Shown piece by piece: positions 1 through 11,122 of a DNA stretch of 64,000 bases. The position numbers and the translations under genes were made by a program. Position 1 is the stretch's first letter. The number at the start of each line of letters is the position of its first letter. This DNA comes from Micromonospora sp. ALFpr18c. GTDB taxonomy: Bacteria; Actinomycetota; Actinomycetes; Mycobacteriales; Micromonosporaceae. The notes under the pieces were generated by a model. It had not been told where the DNA came from. It worked only from the letters and a program-made list of their open reading frames with translations, and searched no databases. The DNA is taken from NCBI RefSeq assembly GCF_008868155.1, contig NZ_WBKR01000006.1, positions 16,094 through 80,093 of the forward strand, written 5' to 3'.

Positions 1-1
1 G

Positions 2-256
2 GCCGCCGATCTGCGCCGCCTCGGGGGCCAACGGATCGGCGGCGCCGGCCGGTCGATGGTCTGGCACGGCGCGGTGCTCCAGGCGTACGACGACCGGCTC
101 CGACTGGCCTGCCGTGCTCTCGGCATCCCCGAACACCTCGCCGAGTTGGAGGGCGTCGACCAGGAGATCGAGCGGGTGCGGGTCGAGGGCGTGCTGCACG
201 CCGCCGGCCTGACCCTGCCGGCGGCCCGCGCCGGGCACCGGCAACGCCACCACTGA
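2..256 (+). CDS. Hypothetical protein, 3' end only
   Basis: This frame is open from the left edge of the window to a TGA at 254-256, so only the last 84 codons are visible. The visible part begins with a Gly/Arg-rich stretch and continues into a helix-forming, charged segment (YDDRLRLACRALGI, then EHLAELEGVDQEIERVR). No catalytic motif is recognisable. The stop lies 13 bases before the GTG of the next gene on the same strand, so the two are probably cotranscribed. I do not recognise the family and the missing N-terminus may hold the diagnostic part. Confidence 0.7.
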   Translation, partial: AADLRRLGGQRIGGAGRSMVWHGAVLQAYDDRLRLACRALGIPEHLAELEGVDQEIERVRVEGVLHAAGLTLPAARAGHRQRHH

Positions 257-269
257 GCGGGCCGACGGT

Positions 270-848
270 GTGCGACTCTTCGTCGCGGTCGACCCGCCGG
301 TCGAGGCGGTCAACCATCTCGGCGCACAGGTCGCCCGGCTGCGCGTGGGCGCGGCGGCGGCCGCCGGCACCAACGTCCGGCTCGCCGACCCGGCCCACCT
401 GCATCTCACCCTGGCCTTCCTCGGCGAGGTCGAGGCCGACCGGCTGGTCGAGGTGGAGAGTGCGCTCGGGTTGGCCGCCGAAGGGTTCCGCGACGGCCGG
501 AACGCCGTACCCCGGTTGAGCCTCGGCGGCGGCGGCCGGTTCGGCCGGGACAGGTCCACCGTCCTCTGGGTGAACCTGCGGGGCGACGTGGAGTTGCTGC
601 ACGTCCTGGCCCGGCTGATCCGGTCCCGGCTGCGGCGCGCCGGACTGCCGTACGACGAGAAGCCGTTCCGTCCGCACCTGACCGTCGCCCGACCCGGCGC
701 CCGGATGCCCCCGGCGGACGTCGAGGCCGACCGGGCCAGCCTGGACGGTTACCGGGGTCCACCCTGGCCGGTGGCTGAGCTGCTGCTGGTGCGCAGCCAC
801 CTCGGTGCCCCACCCCACTACGACCGGCTCGCCGCCTGGCCGCTCTGA
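270..848 (+). CDS. thpR: RNA 2',3'-cyclic phosphodiesterase (ThpR, 2H family)
   Basis: This 192-residue protein belongs to the 2H phosphoesterase / 2'-5' RNA ligase-like family, cytosolic enzymes that open 2',3'-cyclic phosphates on RNA ends. Both family signatures are present: HLT at residues 45-47 in a HLTLAFLG context and HLT at 136-138 in RPHLTVAR. The length matches the usual ThpR of 180-200 residues. The GTG at 270 gives the family N-terminus MRLFVAVDPP; an overlapping GTG at 268 is in another frame and does not. The gene follows a hypothetical gene by 13 bases, and its 3' end overlaps the 3' end of the convergent regulator gene by 31 bases. The family role is known; the in vivo RNA substrate is not. 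Confidence 0.9.
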   Translation: MRLFVAVDPPVEAVNHLGAQVARLRVGAAAAAGTNVRLADPAHLHLTLAFLGEVEADRLVEVESALGLAAEGFRDGRNAVPRLSLGGGGRFGRDRSTVLWVNLRGDVELLHVLARLIRSRLRRAGLPYDEKPFRPHLTVARPGARMPPADVEADRASLDGYRGPPWPVAELLLVRSHLGAPPHYDRLAAWPL

Positions 849-1582
849 TCCGGCGCTGCCGGGGTGGCGGCGGCAGGCCTGGTGTGCAGGACCTCGCGGG
901 CCTGTTCGGCGGCGCGGGTGATGCTCTCGCTCATGAAGTCGAGGAAGCGGGCGATGTTTTCCAGCCGGGCGGCGGCGGGGGTGTGCGAGCCGAGAAGGGC
1001 GACGCCCTGGCGTGCGGTGGCGACGAGTTGGTCGTTGGCGCGGGCGCTGGCGATCGTCGCCTGGTAGAAGAGTTCGTCGTCGACGAGGTAGTGGTCGCGG
1101 CGGCGCTCGTCACGCTGGCGGCGGACGAGGCTCTGGCTCTCCAGGAAGGCGATCGCCTTGGAGATGGACGCCGGGCTGACCTGAAGGCGCCGGGCGAGGT
1201 CGGAGGCGGTGAGGCTGCCCGAGTCGCTGGTGAACAGGCAGGTCAGCACCCGGGCCCCCATCCTGTTCAGACCCGAGCTCATGAGGACGGTGGTGAACGT
1301 CTCCTCGTACTCGGCCACGGCCCGGGCGTCGCGCCCGTGCGGCTGGAGGGCCGACTCGGCCGTTCGGGACGAGGACGGGCTGCGCCGGTGTGCCCGCACC
1401 TCAGTGGCGCGGTGTGCCAGGTCGGCACGGTAGGCGGTGGGACCACCGTTTCGCATCACCTCACGCGTGATCGTCGAGGTGGGGCGGTCGAGGCGTCGGG
1501 CGATCTCCGCGTAGGGGAGGTTGTCGGCCAGCCCTGACGCGATCTGCTGGCGTTCCTGCTGGGTGAGCCTGCCTCCCGGCAT
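818..1582 (-). CDS. Transcriptional regulator: IS30-type HTH joined to a MarR/GbsR-like winged helix
   Basis: This 254-residue protein has two DNA-binding modules. Residues 1-45 look like the helix-turn-helix of IS30-type transposases (RLTQQERQQIASGL, then EIARRLDRPTSTITREV). Residues about 105-175 form a winged helix of the MarR/GbsR kind (TASDLARRLQVSPASISKAI, then a basic wing QRDERRRDHYLV). The rest is helical with a Pro/Ala tail. The ATG at 1582 is preferred because GAGGAGA lies 6 bases upstream; in-frame starts at 1630 and 1645 lack a comparable site. It is divergent from the DUF4097/hydrolase pair and probably regulates that pair and itself through the repeats at 1642-1780; that target is inferred. 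The ligand is unknown. Confidence 0.8.
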   Translation of the reverse strand: MPGGRLTQQERQQIASGLADNLPYAEIARRLDRPTSTITREVMRNGGPTAYRADLAHRATEVRAHRRSPSSSRTAESALQPHGRDARAVAEYEETFTTVLMSSGLNRMGARVLTCLFTSDSGSLTASDLARRLQVSPASISKAIAFLESQSLVRRQRDERRRDHYLVDDELFYQATIASARANDQLVATARQGVALLGSHTPAAARLENIARFLDFMSESITRAAEQAREVLHTRPAAATPAAPDQSGQAASRS

Positions 1583-1641
1583 CGCGTTCTCCTCGTGGTC
1601 CTGCACGGCGTTGCCCCGAGCCGTCACCATAGCGTTCACCG

Positions 1642-1780
1642 GCAATCTATTGCAACGCGCCCCGCACTCGCTGTTGCGTTATGCGTGAAGCCATTGCAAT
1701 GATTTGACCGCTCTGAGCTGCAAATAGGCGAAGCCAGTGCAACAAATGCATTGCCTGATGTCTGAACGCAACGTAGCGTT
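1642..1780. promoter_or_regulatory. Divergent operator/promoter region with repeated dyads
   Basis: This spacer between the regulator and the DUF4097 gene is less GC-rich than its surroundings and carries short dyads: GCAA-TCTA-TTGC at 1642-1653, the palindrome ATTGCAAT at 1693-1700, GCAA-8 nt-TTGC at 1739-1754, and AACGC-6 nt-GCGTT at 1765-1780. The half-site GCAA/TTGC recurs with different spacings. These are plausible binding sites for the neighbouring two-module regulator. No protein-DNA evidence exists here and exact promoter boxes cannot be fixed. Confidence 0.5.
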
Positions 1781-1819
1781 TCCGGTGTTGGAAAGATTGA
1801 ACGACGAACATGGGAGAGC

Positions 1820-2488
1820 ATGATGCAGACGTTCGACACCCCCGCCCCGATCTCGACCGTCCTGAACATCCCCGCCGGGAGCATCCGGTTCATCGCCGCG
1901 GAGCGCACCGACACCACCGTCGAGGTCCGGCCCACCGACCCCGGCCGGAGCCGCGACACGAAGGCCGCCGAGCGCACCGCCGTCACTTACGCCGACGGCG
2001 TCCTGCGGGTCACGACCGCCGGCACCGAGAACCGGCTCCTCGGCCCCTCCGGATCCCTGGAGGTCACCGTCCGGCTGCCCGCCGGCTCCCGCGTGGAGGC
2101 CAGGACGGCCAGCGCCGAACTCCGCGGCGTCGGACGCCTCGGCGACGTCGCCTTCGACGGCGCGTACCGGCAGATCAAGATCGACGAGGCCGCGAGCGTC
2201 CGCCTCACCGCGATCGACGGCGACGTCGAGATCGGCCGGCTCATCGGACCCGCCGAGATCAGCACCGCGCGGGGCGACATCCGGATCGCCGAAGCCGGGC
2301 GCGGCACGGTCGTGCTCCGCACCCAGTCCGGTGACATCACGGTCGCCGCCGCCGTCGGCGTCTCGGCCGCCCTGCACGCCGACACCGGCCACGGCCGGGT
2401 CAGCAACAGCCTCAAGAACGACGGCACCGTCGAACTCGACCTCCACGCCACCACCCTCCAGGGCGACATCACCGCCCGCAGCCTCTGA
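1820..2488 (+). CDS. DUF4097 family beta-strand repeat protein
   Basis: The 222-residue product has the DUF4097 pattern of successive short beta strands rich in Gly, Asp and Thr (DGVLRVTT, GSLEVTVRLPAGS, GDIRIAEAG, SGDITVAAAV, QGDITARSL), predicted to form a parallel beta solenoid. There is no signal peptide or membrane segment. The ATG at 1820 (a second ATG follows at 1823) has GGGAGAG 2-8 bases upstream; the second ATG has better spacing. The next gene starts 10 bases after the stop, so the two form an operon. DUF4097 proteins next to alpha/beta hydrolases and HTH regulators are common in actinomycetes, but no biochemical role is established. Confidence 0.85.
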   Translation: MMQTFDTPAPISTVLNIPAGSIRFIAAERTDTTVEVRPTDPGRSRDTKAAERTAVTYADGVLRVTTAGTENRLLGPSGSLEVTVRLPAGSRVEARTASAELRGVGRLGDVAFDGAYRQIKIDEAASVRLTAIDGDVEIGRLIGPAEISTARGDIRIAEAGRGTVVLRTQSGDITVAAAVGVSAALHADTGHGRVSNSLKNDGTVELDLHATTLQGDITARSL

Positions 2489-2497
2489 ACAGGACGG

Positions 2498-3319
2498 ATG
2501 GACATGACCAAGAGCAGCGCGTCCTCGACCAGCACGACGTGGACCGGCCTGGTGCCGGTCGACGACACGGCCCTGGCCGTCACCGACACCGGCGGCCCCG
2601 GCACCCCGGTGGTCTACCTCAACGGCCAGTTCGCCACCGAGGGGTACTGGCGGCGGGTCATCGCCGAACTGGGAGCGGGGTGGCGGCACATCACCTACGA
2701 CGAGCGGGCGCGCGGCCGGAAATCGAAGCGCTCAGCGGACTACTCCTTCGAGGCTGCCGTCCGGGACGTGCACGCCGTCCTCGCGGCCCGAGGCGTGGAC
2801 CGGGCGGTCCTGGTGGGCTGGTCCTACGGCGCCGTCGTCGCGGCGCACTGGGCCAACCGCAACCCGGAACGGACGATCGGCACGGTCCTGGTCGACGGCG
2901 CGTTCCCGCACGACTGGCTCGACGAGGCCATGGCGCAGCGGATCCGGAAGATGTTCCGCCGGATGAACCTGTTCATGCCGCTGCTGCGCCCCACCGGCCT
3001 GACCCCACGGATGAACGCCGAACAGATGGCGGACAGCAACATCGAACTCGGCGAACTCTCCCGTGAACGCGAGCTGGGCCCGGTGCTGGACAGCATCACC
3101 GTCCCGGTGCGGTACGTCGTCGCCTCCGGAACGTCCCTCGGCAGTCGTGGTGACGAGCAGGAGACGATCCGCGCCAGCCTCGACGCGGTGACCGCCCGCA
3201 ACCCGCACATCCAGATCGCCGCGAAGGTCGCCAGCAACCACGGCGCGATCCTCAAGAAGGACTTCGAGGCCGTCGCCAAGGCCGTCCGCGAGGTCGCCGT
3301 CCTCAAGGCCCGCGACTGA
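2498..3319 (+). CDS. Alpha/beta hydrolase
   Basis: This 273-residue cytosolic protein has the alpha/beta-hydrolase fold: a PVVYLNGQF oxyanion-region strand-turn near residues 37-45, the nucleophile elbow GWSYGA with Ser109, and a C-terminal His at about 248 in SNHGAIL as the likely third catalytic residue. An Asp near 223 (SRGDEQE) could be the acid. The start is ATG at 2498 or the in-frame ATG at 2504. It is the second gene of the DUF4097 operon under the probable control of the divergent regulator. The substrate cannot be predicted from sequence; esterases, lipases and haloperoxidase-like enzymes share this fold. Confidence 0.88.
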   Translation: MDMTKSSASSTSTTWTGLVPVDDTALAVTDTGGPGTPVVYLNGQFATEGYWRRVIAELGAGWRHITYDERARGRKSKRSADYSFEAAVRDVHAVLAARGVDRAVLVGWSYGAVVAAHWANRNPERTIGTVLVDGAFPHDWLDEAMAQRIRKMFRRMNLFMPLLRPTGLTPRMNAEQMADSNIELGELSRERELGPVLDSITVPVRYVVASGTSLGSRGDEQETIRASLDAVTARNPHIQIAAKVASNHGAILKKDFEAVAKAVREVAVLKARD

Positions 3320-3346
3320 CCTCGGCCAGCATCCGCTGCCGTCGCC

Positions 3347-3419
3347 CGCGATCGTGCACATTGGGTCGTCGATCTGCCCCGAATATGTGTTGTGCCGGGG
3401 CAGAAAGTGCAAGATCGCG
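3347..3419. repeat. REP-like nested palindrome between convergent genes
   Basis: Outer arms CGCGATCGTGCAC (3347-3359) and GTGCAAGATCGCG (3407-3419) are complementary with one mismatch, and inner arms CTGCCCCG (3374-3381) and CGGGGCAG (3396-3403) pair perfectly around an AT-richer loop. It sits between the convergent hydrolase and sepH genes. The arrangement resembles dispersed intergenic palindromes of actinomycete genomes and may also terminate transcription. A related but non-identical palindrome is at 13955-14029. Confidence 0.55.
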
Positions 3420-3445
3420 GGGAGGGGCTGGCCGTGCCTCGCGCC

Positions 3446-3470
3446 GACGGGTGGCGAACCGCCACCCGTC
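3446..3470. terminator. Bidirectional terminator between hydrolase and sepH
   Basis: A perfect 10-bp stem GACGGGTGGC / GCCACCCGTC surrounds a 5-base loop. It ends 11 bases downstream of the sepH stop (minus strand) and also lies downstream of the plus-strand hydrolase. Confidence 0.7.
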
Positions 3471-3481
3471 AACGCGAAGCG

Positions 3482-4564
3482 TCAGGAGGACTCACGCGCG
3501 GCGGGGCCACTGCCGAAGAGCACGTCGTCCCAGCTCGGCAGCCGCTTGCGCGGCTTGCCGTTGGCATCGGTGGATTCACCGGCGGCTGCTGCCGCAGTGC
3601 CGGTGCGGCGGGGCCGCAGCACCGCCAGCGACGGCACGGCCGGCACCTCCTTGGGCGCGTCCGAGTCGTCGTCGAAGGCCGAACCCTGGCCGCCGCCGAG
3701 CAGCGCCGCGGCGCCCCCGCCGACCGGCCGCTGCCGGGGAGCGTCCGACCCGGCAAGGGCAGCCGGCGTACGCGGCTCCAGACCGCGACCCGACGAGGCG
3801 CCGAGCGGGCGGTCCAGGGAGGCGAGCAGCGCGTCCCGGCCGGCGCGGATCGGGTCGCGACCGGGTCGCGGGTGCTCCGACGCCGCCGGAAGCCCGTGCC
3901 CGCCACGGCTCGGCTCGCCGCGCGACGGACCGGGCAGGGCGTGCCCACCCCGCTCCGGCGCCGGCTCCTGGCCGAGAATCGGCGTGGGCCGCTCGGCGCA
4001 CAGGTACTGTGCCATGTCGTCGTGCGGGGTGACCGCCTGCCGGGTCTTGTCGAGATCCCAGATCGCCTGCGCGGTGGCCTTGCCGGACGGCCAGGTCGCG
4101 ATGATCCGCCAGGTGCCGTCGTCCCGCCGGTACGCGTCCCAGGAGATCTTCTCGGTGTCGATGCCGTGCTGGCTCAGCCGACCGTTGACCACCTCGGCGA
4201 GCGGGGTGGGCTTCTCCGCGCCCTTGAGGCGGGTGCGGCGGGCGTGCTGGGCGAGCATCGCCCGCTCCTGGAGCACCGGGCCCGCGTAGCGCAGCACCCG
4301 ATCGACGGGCACGCCGGCGATCCGGGCGACGTCCTCGGCGGACTCGCCGGAGCGGATCCGGGCCTGAATGTCGCGAGGGGACAGCGACGGGATCGGGTCA
4401 GCGGCCGACGGCGGTGCCACCGGGAGCGGCGGCGCGCCGGGCTCGGGGTGCAACGCGCCGGCGATCCGGTCGTCGATAGGCAGGGCGAGCAGCCGCCCGA
4501 CCTCGTCGGCGAGAACCAGGGCATGGCCGTCCTCGGAGAGGGCGACGAAGCGTACTGGGCGCAT
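3482..4564 (-). CDS. sepH: Septation protein SepH
   Basis: This 360-residue protein matches SepH (DUF3071), the actinobacterial cell-division factor that binds FtsZ and promotes filament assembly. Residues 1 to about 170 carry the conserved domain, opening with MRPVRFVALSEDG and including a helix-turn-helix-like core (SLSPRDIQARIRSGESAEDVA, IAGVPVDRVLRYA) and the WRIIATWPSGKATAQAIWDL block. The C-terminal half is Pro/Gly/Arg-rich and predicted disordered, as in other SepH proteins. The ATG at 4564 is chosen because the family N-terminus begins here and GGAGG lies about 8 bases upstream; the reading frame extends further upstream without support. It is monocistronic, bounded by terminators. 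Confidence 0.93.
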   Translation of the reverse strand: MRPVRFVALSEDGHALVLADEVGRLLALPIDDRIAGALHPEPGAPPLPVAPPSAADPIPSLSPRDIQARIRSGESAEDVARIAGVPVDRVLRYAGPVLQERAMLAQHARRTRLKGAEKPTPLAEVVNGRLSQHGIDTEKISWDAYRRDDGTWRIIATWPSGKATAQAIWDLDKTRQAVTPHDDMAQYLCAERPTPILGQEPAPERGGHALPGPSRGEPSRGGHGLPAASEHPRPGRDPIRAGRDALLASLDRPLGASSGRGLEPRTPAALAGSDAPRQRPVGGGAAALLGGGQGSAFDDDSDAPKEVPAVPSLAVLRPRRTGTAAAAAGESTDANGKPRKRLPSWDDVLFGSGPAARESS

Positions 4565-4699
4565 AGCGTTGCCTCCGTCCCGCTTCGTTGGCCGCACGCC
4601 ACGAGTCGGCCACCCAGGCGTCTCGGACCACCGTACGCGCATCTGTCTCGGGGTGGGGGAAGCGACACCCCGCATGTCGCGACTGAGCTGCAACGATGA

Positions 4700-4743
4700 T
4701 CACGGTGGGTGTCCGTCGAGGCCCCGACGGACACCCACCGTGA
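4700..4743. terminator. Rho-independent-type terminator of serC
   Basis: A perfect 19-bp stem (arms 4700-4718 and 4725-4743) with a 6-base loop follows the serC stop codon on the minus strand by 7 bases. It also insulates sepH, which is transcribed further left. It lacks a clear U tract, which is usual for actinomycete hairpin terminators. Confidence 0.8.
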
Positions 4744-4749
4744 CGAACC

Positions 4750-7177
<2,428 letters not shown>

Positions 7178-7429
7178 GTCATTCTCCTGGATCTGGTCGG
7201 TGCGCCCGGTCCGGCTCATCCGGCCCGATCGGCCGAGCGCCTCAGGCGACCCTCAGGGATGTGTTCGGAACATCTTGCCCGCTCAGTAACCGGATACGCG
7301 ACCCGCTGCGACTGTGCTGCACACGACATCTCAGGACGCGCATTCTCCGCGCGGCTCGGTGAGACTGGGGCGGTGCGGGCTGGTCAGCGCGGGAGGGTGC
7401 CGGCGAGGCCGCCGAGAAGGAGTGGGGAC

Positions 7430-8089
7430 GTGACGGGCGACACACCCGCCCCGGCCGCCATGCGTAACGAGTACGCAGCGGACCTGGGCCTGACCGAAGC
7501 TGACCTGGCCGCCGACTGGCACACCCAGTTCGACCGCTGGTTCGCCGACGCGGTGGCCTTCGGGCTACCCGAACCCAACGCGATGGTGGTGGGCACCGCC
7601 GACGCGGCCGGCCGGCCGAGTGGGCGGACGGTGTTGCTGAAGGGGTACGACCCGGACGGTTTCGTGTTCTTCACCAACCACCTCTCCCGCAAGGGTGTCG
7701 AGGCGAGCGCCAACCCGTACGCCAGCCTGATCTTCCCGTGGTTTCCGATGCAGCGGCAGGTGGTGGTCACCGGGCGGATCGCCCCGGTCGACCGCGCGGA
7801 GACCGACGCGTACTTCGCGAGCCGTCCGCGCGGCTCCCAGCTCGGCGCCTGGGCCAGCCCCCAGTCGCAGGTCGTGCCGGACCGGGCCGCGCTGGAGCAG
7901 CGCTACCGGGAGGCCGCCGAGCGGTACGCCGACGAGGCCGTCATCCCGTCCCCGCCGCACTGGGGCGGGCTGCGGGTCCGGCCCGACGCGGTGGAGTTCT
8001 GGCAGGGCCGGGCGAGCCGGCTGCACGACCGGCTCCGCTTCCGCCACGTCGACGAGGGCGACTGGACCGTCGAGCGGCTGGCCCCGTGA
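7430..8089 (+). CDS. pdxH: Pyridoxamine 5'-phosphate oxidase
   Basis: This 219-residue FMN enzyme oxidises pyridoxamine- or pyridoxine-5'-phosphate to PLP. Recognisable blocks include [41 protein letters not shown] (FMN/PLP-phosphate binding), [27 protein letters not shown] and the C-terminal [15 protein letters not shown] signature with the PLP-binding Arg and His. The GTG at 7430 has GAAGGAG about 8 bases upstream; an ATG at 7460 would remove ten non-conserved residues. The stop overlaps the start of the downstream MFS gene as GTGA, implying translational coupling. PLP supply may serve SerC nearby, but that is only proximity. Confidence 0.94.
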   Translation: MTGDTPAPAAMRNEYAADLGLTEADLAADWHTQFDRWFADAVAFGLPEPNAMVVGTADAAGRPSGRTVLLKGYDPDGFVFFTNHLSRKGVEASANPYASLIFPWFPMQRQVVVTGRIAPVDRAETDAYFASRPRGSQLGAWASPQSQVVPDRAALEQRYREAAERYADEAVIPSPPHWGGLRVRPDAVEFWQGRASRLHDRLRFRHVDEGDWTVERLAP

Positions 8090-9384
8090 CCGGTGTGCAG
8101 GAGGCCCGGCCGCGCGGAGCGCGCCGCTGGGCGATCGACGTCCGTCCGCTGCGCGTCCCGGCGTACCGGCGGTTGTGGCTCGGCAACACCGTGGCGATGT
8201 TCGGCTTCCAGTTCACCGCCGTCGCGGTCCCGGTGGAGATGTACGCCCTGACCCGGGACTCGTTCTGGGTGGGTCTGCTGGGCGTCGCGGCGTTCCTACC
8301 CCTGCTGATCTTCGGGCTCTGGGGTGGCGCGGTCGCCGACGCCCGCGACCGCCGTGCGGTGCTGCTCGGCGGGTCCGTGCTGCTCTGGGCGTCCACCCTC
8401 GGGCTGCTGGTCCAGGCGCTGCTCAACGTGGGCAGCCCGGTGCTGCTGCTGGCGTTGATGGCGGTGCAGTCGGTGGCGTTCGCGATCACCTCGCCGGCCC
8501 GCAGCGCCATGCTGCCCCGACTGGTCCCGGAGGATCTGGTCCCGGCCGCCAGCACCCTGAACTACACGACGTTCACCGCGGCCTCGGTCGCCGGCCCGCT
8601 CGCCGCCGGCCTGATCCTCTCCGCCTCGCCGGACACCACGGTGGTGCTGCCGATCGCGTACGGGGTGGACGCGGTGCTGTTCACCGCGATGCTCTGGGCC
8701 GCGCTGCGGCTGCCCGCGCTGCCGCCCGAGCCGACCGCCGACGGTCAGGCCCACCGCGCCGGCCTGGCCAGCGTGATCGACGGATTCCGGTACCTGGCCA
8801 CCACGCCGGTGCTGCTGCTCTCCTTCGGGGTCGACCTGATCGCGATGATCCTGGCCATGCCGAGGGCGCTCTTCCCGGAGATCGCCCACGAGCGGTTCGG
8901 CGGCGGTGGTGCGGTCGGCCTGCTCTACAGCGCCATCGCGATCGGCTCGATGATCGGCGGGCTGACCTCCGGCTGGATCGGTCGGCTGCGCCGGCAGGGC
9001 CTCGGCCTGGTGGTCGCAGTGGTGGCCTGGGGTCTGGCGATCGCCGCCGCCGGGCTGGCCCACCAGCTCTGGCTGATGGTCCTGCTGCTCGCCGTCGCCG
9101 GCGCCGCCGACCTGGTCAGCGCCGTGCTGCGCCAGTCCATGCTGCTGGTGTACGCGCCGGACCGGATGCGCGGCCGGCTGCAGGGCGTCAACACGGTGGT
9201 GGTGGCGGGTGGCCCGCGCCTGGGCGACCTGCGGGCGGGCACCATGGCCGCCGGGTTCGGCGGTGGCGTGGCCTGGGTTGCCGGTGGTCTCGCCTCGGCG
9301 GTGCTCGTGGTGGTGCTCGCGGTCGCGTTCCCGGCGCTGTTGCGCTACCGGGCCGCGACCGCGTCGAGCGACGACCGCACGTGA
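8086..9384 (+). CDS. MFS transporter (EntS/MFS_3-like exporter)
   Basis: This 432-residue integral membrane protein has about 12 hydrophobic segments and the major-facilitator motif A-like loop [15 protein letters not shown] after TM2. The N-terminus ([21 protein letters not shown]) and the mid-protein [12 protein letters not shown] and [14 protein letters not shown] segments are typical of the EntS-like branch, which exports siderophores and drugs. The GTG at 8086 overlaps the pdxH stop (GTGA); a second in-frame GTG at 8095 is possible. No substrate can be assigned from context. Confidence 0.87.
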   Translation: MTGVQEARPRGARRWAIDVRPLRVPAYRRLWLGNTVAMFGFQFTAVAVPVEMYALTRDSFWVGLLGVAAFLPLLIFGLWGGAVADARDRRAVLLGGSVLLWASTLGLLVQALLNVGSPVLLLALMAVQSVAFAITSPARSAMLPRLVPEDLVPAASTLNYTTFTAASVAGPLAAGLILSASPDTTVVLPIAYGVDAVLFTAMLWAALRLPALPPEPTADGQAHRAGLASVIDGFRYLATTPVLLLSFGVDLIAMILAMPRALFPEIAHERFGGGGAVGLLYSAIAIGSMIGGLTSGWIGRLRRQGLGLVVAVVAWGLAIAAAGLAHQLWLMVLLLAVAGAADLVSAVLRQSMLLVYAPDRMRGRLQGVNTVVVAGGPRLGDLRAGTMAAGFGGGVAWVAGGLASAVLVVVLAVAFPALLRYRAATASSDDRT

Positions 9385-9402
9385 CCGGTTAGGGTCGCCG
9401 GC

Positions 9403-10332
9403 ATGGAAAGCCCCGACCAGCGCCCGTTCTCCGGCGCCCAATGGACCATCTCCGCCGCCGGCCACGAGGCCGTCATCGTGGAGGTGGGCGGCGGGCTGCG
9501 GACGTACCGGCACGACGGCGTCGACCTGCTCGACGGGTACCGGGCCGACGAGGTCTGCCCCGGCTGTGCCGGGCAGGTGCTGGCACCCTGGCCGAACCGG
9601 ATCCGCGACGGCCGCTACCCGTTCGGCGGGCGGACGCACCAGCTCCCGCTGACCGAGCCGGAACGGCACGTCGCCATCCACGGGCTGGTCAACTGGGTGC
9701 CGTGGCAGCTGCTGGAGCAGTCGGCGGACGCGGTGACCCTCGGCTACGACCTGCCGCCGCAGCCCGGCTACGAGTGGCCGCTGCGGCTGCGCAGCCGGTG
9801 GAGCGTCGACGCGGACGGGTTGCGCGCCGAGCACGAGGTGACCAACATCAGCGGCGAACTGGCGCCGTTCGGGTTCTCCGTGCACCCGTACCTGCAGCTG
9901 CCGGGCGTCGCCGTGGACGACCTGGTGATGCGACTGCCCACCCGTACCCGTGTGCTGGTGGACGGTCGGCTGCTGCCGGTGGGGGCGACCCCGGTCGCCG
10001 GCACCGAGTACGACTGGACCAGCCCGCGCCGGATCGGTGCCGCCACGCTCGACCTCTGCTTCGGCGACGTGATCCGCGACGCCGACGGCGGTTCCTCGGT
10101 GAGCCTGGCCGCGCCGGACGGATCGGCCGGCGTGCGCATCTGGGCGGACGCCGAGTTCGGCTGGTGGCAGGTCTTCACCGGTGACGCCCTCACCGGCGAG
10201 CGGCACCGGCGCTCGGTGGCGATCGAGCCGATGACCTGCCCGCCGGACGCGTTCCGGTCGGGCAAGGATCTGCTCACGCTCAAGCCCGGCACGACCTGGC
10301 GGGGCGCCTGGGGCATCCGCCCCGGAGCCTGA
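9403..10332 (+). CDS. Aldose 1-epimerase family protein
   Basis: The 309-residue protein has the galactose-mutarotase-like beta-sandwich pattern: WPNRIRDGRYPFGG (Asn/Arg of the sugar pocket), HVAIHGLV with the first conserved His near residue 90, GFSVHPYLQLPG with the second catalytic His near 166, and a Glu near 270 in AIEPMTCPPDAF that acts as base in the family. It is cytosolic, without signal peptide. Its stop overlaps the start of the nitroreductase gene (TGATG), so the two are cotranslated. The sugar specificity is not deducible. Confidence 0.88.
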   Translation: MESPDQRPFSGAQWTISAAGHEAVIVEVGGGLRTYRHDGVDLLDGYRADEVCPGCAGQVLAPWPNRIRDGRYPFGGRTHQLPLTEPERHVAIHGLVNWVPWQLLEQSADAVTLGYDLPPQPGYEWPLRLRSRWSVDADGLRAEHEVTNISGELAPFGFSVHPYLQLPGVAVDDLVMRLPTRTRVLVDGRLLPVGATPVAGTEYDWTSPRRIGAATLDLCFGDVIRDADGGSSVSLAAPDGSAGVRIWADAEFGWWQVFTGDALTGERHRRSVAIEPMTCPPDAFRSGKDLLTLKPGTTWRGAWGIRPGA

Positions 10333-10934
10333 TGGAGTTCGCCGAGGTCGTCCGCCGACGGCGGATGGTGCGCAACTACGACCCGGACCGTCCCGTCCCG
10401 CCCGACGTGGTGGACCGGCTCCTCGACCATGCCGTACGCGCGCCGTCGGCCGGGTTCGCGCAGGGCTGGGTCTTCCTGGTGCTGGAGGAGGCGGCCGACC
10501 GGGAACGGTTCTGGGCCGCGACCACGCCGGACGGAGGCGGCCGGGAGCGGTGGCTGGCCGGGATGCGGCGGGCGCCGCTGATCGTGGTGCCGCACGCCAA
10601 CGAGTCGGCCTACCTCCAGCGGTACGCGGAACCGGACAAGGGCTGGACCGACCGGTCCACCGACCGCTGGCCGGTGCCGTACTGGCATGTCGACACCGGC
10701 TTCGCCGCGCTGCTGATGTTGCTCACCGCGGTGGACGAGGGCCTGGGAGCGTGCTTCTTCGGCATCCCGGCGCAGCGGCTGGCGGCCTACCGGGACGCGT
10801 TCGGCGTTCCGGCGGAGTACCAACCCATCGGTGCCGTCACAATCGGTTACCGCGCACCCGACCATAGGTCACCGTCTCTGCGCCGCGGGCGTCGCGGAAT
10901 GGACGAGGTCGTACGGCGCGGGCGGTGGAGCTGA
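10332..10934 (+). CDS. Nitroreductase family flavoprotein
   Basis: This 200-residue protein starts with the family signature (VVRRRRMVRNYDPDRPVPP, FMN phosphate-binding arginines) followed by APSAGFAQGW. Later blocks include DTGFAALLMLLTAVDEGLGACFFG and a final IGYRAPDHRS segment. It probably reduces a nitro, quinone or enone compound with NAD(P)H, as known for the family. The start codon overlaps the epimerase stop. The C-terminal Arg-rich tail is a little longer than usual. Confidence 0.88.
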   Translation: MEFAEVVRRRRMVRNYDPDRPVPPDVVDRLLDHAVRAPSAGFAQGWVFLVLEEAADRERFWAATTPDGGGRERWLAGMRRAPLIVVPHANESAYLQRYAEPDKGWTDRSTDRWPVPYWHVDTGFAALLMLLTAVDEGLGACFFGIPAQRLAAYRDAFGVPAEYQPIGAVTIGYRAPDHRSPSLRRGRRGMDEVVRRGRWS

Positions 10935-11122
10935 GCGGGCCGTCCCGTTCGTCGGAGTTGAGGATCGGACGACCGGTAGCGAAACTGACATCAGGGAGCA
11001 GAACGCAACGTGTGCCGGCCGGCTAGGCTGGCACGGTCATCGGTGCCGCGCCGCGCGGTGCCCGCCGCGGCCCGGCTCGGCGCCGTCGGTCGGCCCGGCC
11101 ACGGGGAGGGGAGCGTGCCGTC

